From: Magnolia sinica
Lineage: Eukaryota > Streptophyta > Magnoliopsida > Magnoliales > Magnoliaceae
Reading direction: 5' to 3'
DNA length: 64,000 nucleotides
Assembly (NCBI RefSeq): GCF_029962835.1
Contig: NC_080585.1
Span: 60,437,443-60,501,442, forward strand
Under the pieces are notes generated by a model. That model saw nothing but the letters and a program-made list of their open reading frames with translations. It searched no databases and was not told the DNA's origin. Both the position numbers and the translations under genes were made by a program. Shown here one piece after another: positions 58,353 through 64,000 of the stretch (positions are counted from its first letter, which is position 1; each line of letters begins with the position of its first letter).

Positions 58353-59951
58353 AAAAGAAGTTTCATGGGTTAAAAGTTAATTTTGTATTGTGCAAACAAT
58401 TTAAAGAGAAAAATTGCCGTGCTAACTTGAAAAGGGGTAATTTTGGAAGCAAAAATTTTTATTTAACGAAAAATTCACTGACCGCATTCCGCATTCACCG
58501 TTAAGCCAAACTCCTATCACGGAAAGAATTCATTGAAAAACCACTTAGTGCTTTCCTTCTTCTGCGTTAACGACGCATTAACAAACACCACTAAACACCG
58601 AACATATTCCCAATTCTGCGTTAAGTGTAAAAATTCAGCATTAACAAACAGGCCCTAAGTGTTGATGGAAGGTCAGGTCTGCCACTTCCCAACATCCAGA
58701 GGCCCAAAACTACTTGTCCTTCCAATTCTTATTGGATGATGGGGAGTCGGTGATAAGGCTTCCTCCAGTTCCCCGCCAGGTAGAGAGATAATACTAGCCA
58801 GGGTGGAATTTGTTGGGTTTCAACTGGTATAAGTGGAGAAACTCCTTGACAGTGAGTTCGGGCTGCTTTAGTTCAGACCATAGGATGACACAACTGATCA
58901 ATGCCCTTCACCCATTGGGGATCATCTGCCCCGGAGCCAAGTTCAGATGAGTGAGCACCTGCCTTATTATACTTTGTAGAGGGAGCCTAAGGCCGCATTG
59001 AAGGGCGACTTGGAAGATGACAACAGCTCCCTCTGGAGGATGATCAGGAAGCTCGTCTGACAAAGGAACCCGGAGAGTCACTGACTCAGGGATGTGGTAC
59101 CCTTACATAATTCGAGTCAAGTCGGCCTCTGTAAGGGTCAAGGCTACAACCCTTTGTCCCGTCCTCACCCGAGGAATCCTCCGGGTCATCTTCACCAAAC
59201 AGATTGCGTTCTAACCTAACCGACCTCTCTGCCGGGGATTTCTCCCCCCTCGATGATTGCAACACTCGAAAATCGGCGTCGCCCATTATCATCAATGGCG
59301 ACAGTGGGTTCGACATTGTATGAAAGCTACTCGCCCCACTGCCGCCACTGGACACCCCCTCCCATGAGCTCAAAGAGTCAGACATGGTGGTTGTTTTTAT
59401 AGATGTTGAGAATCGTTGAAAAAAGAAAAACAAAGAAAGGGAGGGGGCGAAGGAAGAAATGGAACTCACCGGGGGAGAGATGACGTCCGACCACTGGTAA
59501 ACACGGTCGTCGAAAATCACATTTGCGAGCTAAGGAAGATGACTGGAAGGGGTAAAAAGCAAATGGACCTTCCAAAATGCGTTAGGGCTTTTATATAGGA
59601 GAGTCATGTAGCTGCACTTAAGTGTGCCCATCAATGCGGGTTCCGTATGACGTCCCCTCGACTACCCCGTATCAACACGTGGTGCGACCCTACTTGTCAG
59701 ACAGCCTTAATATCAAGAATTGGCCACACGTCAATCTCTAGTTGGTTTGACATCGAAATAGTAGCCTGACAGACCATGTGACCTCGAGCCACGGAACACC
59801 ATCTTAACTACGCTGTACATGATTACTGACATGCCTCGACTTCTATGTTGGCCATCATACTCGGCATTTATGACAGTATAACCCGACCTAAGCTACATCT
59901 AACTTACTTTCCGAGCCTATAAAGATCGACTCGAAAGTAAGGGGGGCTTAC

Positions 59952-60816
59952 TGTTGGGGGAAAAATAATCTGACCTATAAAAAGGACTTGACTCTACAAC
60001 CAGCATGGACCTAATGGGCTAAAACTACTTACGAGACATCTACTGGTCAAGAAGGGACATAGGCCCACTCAATGAATAGCCGACCTATTTAATAGGTCAA
60101 CACAACTACATGGCGGTTATAGGTCAGCTATAGGTTGACCCGACCATAGGTCGGCTATAGGTCGGCTATAGGTCGGTTATAGGTCGGTTATAGGTCTACC
60201 CGACCATAGGTCAGCTATAGCTCGGCCATAGGTCAGCATTGTCTCTGACAAGGTTAATGGCCATCGGAGTTCAATTAAGGTGAATGGTAATCTGTCGAAT
60301 GACTTTAGGTGAATGTTGATCTATCGAACAACCTGGTATTACCTACCTCCAGGGTATCGCATGCCTCCACCACCCGACCTCTCAGATCTTGCCCCGAACG
60401 AACAGCCCAAGGATCTCTCGAACGGCCTGAAGATCTCTCCCAAGATCTTTGGGAGATAAGACTGGGTCCCAAGGATCTTAGATGTCCGCTATCTTGGGGA
60501 GATCCCTAGCGGATATGGATACCTGTGCGGGGAGATCTCTGAAGTATCAAGAGTCCTAAATGGGGAAGACTTCCTACTGCGTGATCTTTCCTCTCATATA
60601 AATAGAAGAGCCTCTTGCCATTGTAAGGTACACATACTAATCTCATATATGACTGGTGACTCTTTTCCAAAGGGATCATCTCCTTCAAAGACCCAAGATC
60701 CTGACTTAGGCATCGGAGGGTCCCCTATACTTGCCAAGGTTTCCTTTGTCACTTTCTTTCCTGTGCAGGTTCTTGAGAGTCAAATGAGGAGGGTCTAGTG
60801 GAAAACTGCATCAATA
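59952..60816 (+). repeat. Right LTR of the Tat element
   Basis: 865 bp, collinear with the left LTR, with the TAGGTCGG(C/T)TA array expanded at about 60110-60230 and a matching CATATAAATAGAAG box near 60600. Confidence 0.9.
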
Positions 60817-60821
60817 GTAAC

Positions 60822-60900
60822 CAACAACTATGGTCTCTAAACTTATTTTAATTAACTAAAAGGAGATGAACTCATTTTTGGGTGTCTATGCAACAAGCCC
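60822..60900. mobile_element. Right part of the Tourist-like MITE split by the Tat element
   Basis: Contains TTAACTAAAAGGAGATGAAC and GGTGTCTATGCAACAAGCCC, the inverse of the left end at 31517, followed by TTA. It restores a MITE of about 190 bp when the Tat element and one copy of GTAAC are set aside. Confidence 0.85.
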
Positions 60901-60903
60901 TTA

Positions 60904-61329
60904 AGGTTTGGTAAGTTTAGATGAGTTGGAGCTAATGTTATGCTTTGGTTTTGTCATTAGGCTATGTTAGACTAAGTTATTTATTTATAAAAATTTTAGG
61001 TTTGTTAAGGCATCAATAGCTTAGTTTAAGTGGAATTGGGGTTTTATTTTATTTTGGTGAGGTGATTATGATTTGGGGAATAGTTTTTCATTCTATACTT
61101 TGTTTTGCTTTTATCTTTTGTTTGGTTTTGGATTTGATGCTTGCTATCCAGCAGTAAACAATCTTGTTGACTTTCTTTGATTAATCGAGAGTGACATGGT
61201 TCACAAGGGGATAAAAACATGGTTTTCTTATCATTAGCTATTGTGTGGAAGAAAGCCATCCTTTATCATTGGTTCTCTAGCAGCTTTCTTCAAGTAATCA
61301 CTTCTATAGACTCCTTATCATTGGTTCTC
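60904..61329. other. AT-rich, intron-like sequence right of the Tat nest
   Basis: No coding sequence is recognised. It continues the sequence that surrounded the Tourist-like MITE before the Tat insertion, probably the RPT3 intron if that gene continues beyond the window. Confidence 0.45.
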
Positions 61330-62200
61330 AGTGGAGGATCAGTCTTAGATTAATGAAGCTAGTGTTGAGTTCTATAGGAAGTTGCACTCCAAAGAGGGAT
61401 TCAGAAGACCCACTTGAAGGCTTCTTTGTTAAAGGACCCTCTTCCAATTTGTTGAGTGGTGTGAAAGTGGCTTCGAGGGAGGAAGTTCTAAAGACATTCT
61501 TTGGAATGGATAGGGATAACGTCCACGGATTCACAATTGCTTTCGTCCAAGACTATTAGGATATCTTGAAGGATGTTATTCTGCAGTTTATGCTTGAATT
61601 TAACAAAGATCTCGCCTAGGAGAAGAACTAAATGAAACCTTCATTTCTAAAGTTGAATGAGCTACTGAATCAAGAATTTCAGACCAATAAGTCTTGTGGG
61701 GAGCGTGTACAAAATTTTGATGAAAACACACTTGGATAGATTGAGGGAGGTAATGGGTTATGTGGTTTCATATAACCAGGGTGCCTTCATTAAGGAGCGG
61801 CATATTGTGGATGGCATTTGAGTTCCCTGCCACTGCATTGACTCAAGGAAGTAATAGGGAGGAGTAAGTTATCGTTTGCAAAAGTAACGTGGAGAAGGCC
61901 TTCAACCACTAGGATTGGGATTTTCTGACTTAAAAAAGGTGAGCATAATGGGATTTGGGAATGGATGGATGGGGTGATCTAGGAATGCCTCTTGTTAGTC
62001 TCATTTTGTATCTAAGCAAATGACATTCTGTTTTTTCAGCTCTAGAGGGTTCAAGAGAGGTGATTCGCTGTCACCATTCGTATCCTTGTTAGTTGCCGAA
62101 GGCTGCATCTTGTTGATCAACTGCACATCCAATATTGGGCTAATGAAAGGTTTTGGCATTGTTTCCTTAGAGCTAAAGATAACATGTCTTGAGTTTACTA
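61330..62200 (+). mobile_element. L1-type LINE fragment, reverse-transcriptase part
   Basis: Plus-strand frames resemble ORF2 of plant L1 LINEs. In order: EEVLKTFFGMDRDNVHGFTI (linker before RT), a form of the conserved RPISLVxSVYKI block, NQGAFIKERHIVDG-like sequence, VEKAF-DWDFL, and GFKRGDSLSPFVSLLVAEG (the GLRQGDPLSPxLFxLVxE motif). The frame shifts several times and has multiple stops; the endonuclease, the FADD box and the poly-A tail are missing. The right side ends at the LTR at 62249. Confidence 0.8.
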
Positions 62201-62248
62201 GCTACCCCCTCATCATGTGTGGGGCCCCCTTGAATAAGATTACGAATC

Positions 62249-63483
62249 TGATGGGGACATCACGCGCACACACAGCACCCCCTACGAACGTATGCATGAA
62301 GGAGGGCCCCACCGTCGATTTGGATCGATGACGACGTCCAGGGAGGGCCTCCTAGCTAGAAGACAATTTTGGTTCTTTGGAATGGGCCCAATAATCAAGT
62401 AAAGCCCATCATGGGATCTCAAGATTGGGGCCCACTAGTCGGATTAAATTCATATTTTAGGTTTTGATTATTTATGTTATTTATAATATCATGAACGCTT
62501 TAGATTTTTTTAGTTAGTTTTTATTTTAATTTACTTCATCGCCAAGTAATAAGTTGTGCACATGGCGCGAGTTTTGGGTATAAGGTTTTCCCTATAAATA
62601 GACACCCCTTATAATTCTTTTGATTCATTCAAGTTTAATAAAAATTCCTACAAGTTTTTTTCTACTCTCTGAGCTTTTGAGCTATGGAAAAATTCAAGTG
62701 GGTGCGAAGCCCTCTTTTTCGAAGGGCTAAATTCAAGTGGTGCGAAGCCCTCCCTTTTTGAAGGGCTAACTACCGTGGTGCGAAGCCACGTTTATCTCAA
62801 TCCACCCCTCCATCTTATTTCATCCATCTTTCAATCATCTTCACCTCAAATCCACTTGTTTTGCAGCCATTTGTCTTTCTACAACTAGTTTTCGAAATTT
62901 GGCCCTGCAGGAGGGCTGAAACTTCAACGGAGCACTGTGCCTCAACCGTATGTCAGATCGTCATCAAATTTGGAGGGTTTGGAGGCTCCCTGGCCGACCA
63001 AGGCCAAGAAGTCCCTTTGGGATTCGGGCTTCCTCCACACATGCGGCCCCCTACTGTGCACGTGCGCCGGTACCCTGTCCCGCTGCCCACACGCGGGATT
63101 TGTTCCAGGTTTAGGATTTCCTTCTCTTTTCCTTTTTCTTACCTAGTTTCATAACCCTAGTCCTAGTTTGCATTATCCATAATTTGTTTCCTCCTTTTTT
63201 TTTTCTCATCTTAGGGTTCCTCAAATTGAAATTGAGGAATCCCTTGGATTAGGGGCTAATTACTAGGCATGTGTGGCTGAATTTAATTTCCCTTTGAGTA
63301 TCGTTTGGCTTATAATTTTTTATTGTTCTAGCCCTAGTCTGTGTATGGACCCACAGAGATTTCCTCTTAATTGAATGTTTGAACTTTCATGTGGGATATG
63401 GAATTTGTGTAGTTGTTTCTGAACTAATGTGATCTTAAGCCTGAATTCTTGCACATCATATTTGAATTTCATATACTGCATCA
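62249..63483 (+). mobile_element. LTR of a further LTR element running off the right edge (fossil)
   Basis: A 1,235-bp stretch begins TGATGGGGACATC and ends TACTGCATCA, with matching inverted ends TGATG/CATCA. It has a CCTATAAATAGACACC box near 62592 and is followed at 63488-63499 by TAGTATCAGAGC, one base off the tRNA-Met primer site. So this is a 5' LTR in plus orientation. The other LTR is outside the window, and the superfamily cannot be assigned. Confidence 0.7.
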
Positions 63484-64000
63484 AATTTAGTATCAGAGCT
63501 TAGGGTTCTTATAAGGGAATGCATCACATGTTTATGGTTTAGTTGTTTATGTCCTTTACGCATCAATTCTCATCATATATGGCTGTTTAGAGGTCCATAA
63601 ACCCTAACATAAGCTGCTGAATTTTCTGTTATCCCCTTATTTGAATTATTTTAGAAATTAACTTAGCTTTCTATTTCTAGGTTTAGAAACTTTCCTTTTC
63701 TATTTTTAGAAACTTTCTTAATCTGTTTTTAGAAACTAATTTCCTTTCCTTTTTCTTTTTTAGAAACTAGTTTACTTTCCTTTTCTTTTTTTAGAAACTA
63801 ACTTTTTATTTTTAGAAACTTTCTTTTTTCTTTTTTTCTTCTTTTTAGAAACTAGGTTGTTTTTTTTTTAGAAACTTTCCTAATTTGTTTATAGAAACTT
63901 TCCTTTTTCGTTTTTAGAGACTAGGTTGTTTTTTTTTTAGAAACTTTCCTTTTTTTTTTTTAGAAACTTTCCTAATTTGTTTTTTTTTTTTTTAAGAAAC
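63484..64000 (+). mobile_element. Leader of the right-edge LTR element with TTTAGAAACTTT repeats (fossil)
   Basis: After the primer site comes noncoding leader sequence. From about 63640 to the end there are at least a dozen irregular copies of a unit TTTTTAGAAACTTTCCTTTT, some as TTTTTAGAAACTA. No coding sequence is visible before the window ends. Confidence 0.6.

Larger units (their letters stand above)
56102..58655. mobile_element. PIF/Harbinger-like non-autonomous element with internal MITEs
   Basis: The ends GGCCCCATTTGTTAA and (inverted) GGGCCTGTTTGTTAA are flanked by TAA on both sides (56099-56101 and 58656-58658). TAA duplications and the GGGCCTGTTTG terminus suggest the Tourist/Harbinger group. 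Near the left end is a tandem duplication of about 54 bp (GTTAAATCTGAAGTCTAAAG and following). No transposase is visible. Its middle is filled by at least three short inverted-repeat elements. It interrupts the Tat antisense ORF. Confidence 0.7.
54740..59520 (-). mobile_element. Antisense ORF region of the Tat element (fossil)
   Basis: Between integrase and the right LTR, open frames run on the strand opposite to gag-pol. The N-terminal part (59520 down to about 58680) has a serine-rich start (MSDSLSSWEG) and a conserved block of the type SVTLRVP, GLRLPLQ, LNLAPGQM. A lysine-, proline- and alanine-rich middle (55738-55253) and a coiled-coil-like end (about 54800-55150) follow. Plant Tat elements are known to carry such an antisense ORF of unknown function. 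It is interrupted by the Harbinger-like element and decayed. The Tekay-like element inserted at its 3' side. Confidence 0.75.
31631..60816 (+). mobile_element. Ty3/gypsy element of the Tat lineage, carrying large nested insertions (fossil)
   Basis: LTRs 31631-32481 and 59952-60816 begin TGTTGGGGG and enclose gag-pol on the plus strand. The target duplication GTAAC (31626-31630 and 60817-60821) is intact. A purine tract AAGTAAGGGGGGCTTAC precedes the right LTR. Domain order is gag, protease, reverse transcriptase, RNase H, a second RNase H and integrase, followed by a long 3' region with antisense ORFs, the layout of Tat elements. Setting aside the Tekay-like insertion (38408-54739) and the Harbinger-like insertion (56102-58655), its own length is about 10.3 kb. 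LTRs differ by roughly 8-10% by eye, so it is clearly older than the Tekay-like insertion. It has several breaks. Confidence 0.9.

Noticed and set aside
28591-64000. A complete RPT3 gene
   Set aside because: Only exon 1 is present. No Walker A or B motif of the AAA domain is found downstream in the window.

Overview
The window is plant nuclear DNA that is mostly nested transposable elements. The evidence is plant-type Ty1/copia and Ty3/gypsy elements, CACTA and PIF/Harbinger-like DNA elements, GT-AG introns, and fragments of conserved plant genes (proteasome RPT3, TOR kinase, chorismate synthase). The style of the short inverted-repeat elements suggests a woody, repeat-rich angiosperm, possibly a magnoliid, but that is only an impression. 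No complete host gene is present, and I see no tRNA, rRNA or CRISPR array.

Left block (1-5919). A host gene of unknown identity is suggested by four phase-compatible exons between 1495 and 3662 on the plus strand. It is followed by AT-rich sequence, one end of a CACTA element (about 4770-5094), and a decayed gypsy reverse-transcriptase fragment on the minus strand.

First nest (5920-about 27690). The outermost layer is an old minus-strand copia element. Its terminal repeat was hit by a plus-strand copia element (6166-19783), which was in turn hit by an 8.5-kb CACTA element (7605-16123, 3-bp target duplication ACA). A 3.5-kb gypsy solo LTR (21062-24548, target duplication TGTTC) also sits inside the outer element. 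The CACTA element shows no transposase. It carries pieces of at least three host genes, and probably more, all on the minus strand and with introns: TOR, chorismate synthase, a probable ubiquitin-hydrolase-like (DUF627/629) gene, and one or two unrecognised genes. The most upstream piece still has what looks like its own promoter and 5' UTR. This is the most interesting object in the window.

Second nest (28591-about 61330). Exon 1 of RPT3 (28591-29092, with a one-base frameshift) opens into intron-like sequence that is packed with insertions. These are a 2.05-kb mini LTR element (29141-31192) and a small Tourist-like element. The latter was split by a Tat-lineage gypsy element (31631-60816, target duplication GTAAC). 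The Tat element was invaded by a Tekay-like gypsy element with 3,096-bp LTRs (38408-54739, minus strand), which itself holds a solo LTR of its own family (41696-44782, target duplication CTTCC). A Harbinger-like element (56102-58655) filled with shorter inverted-repeat elements lies in the Tat antisense-ORF region. No further RPT3 exon is visible, so the rest of the gene is either beyond the window or lost.

Right edge (61330-64000). A broken L1-type LINE is followed by the first LTR, primer site and leader of another LTR element that runs off the window.

Boundaries of the younger insertions rest on target duplications read directly. Family names rest on recognised motifs and architecture, with no database search.
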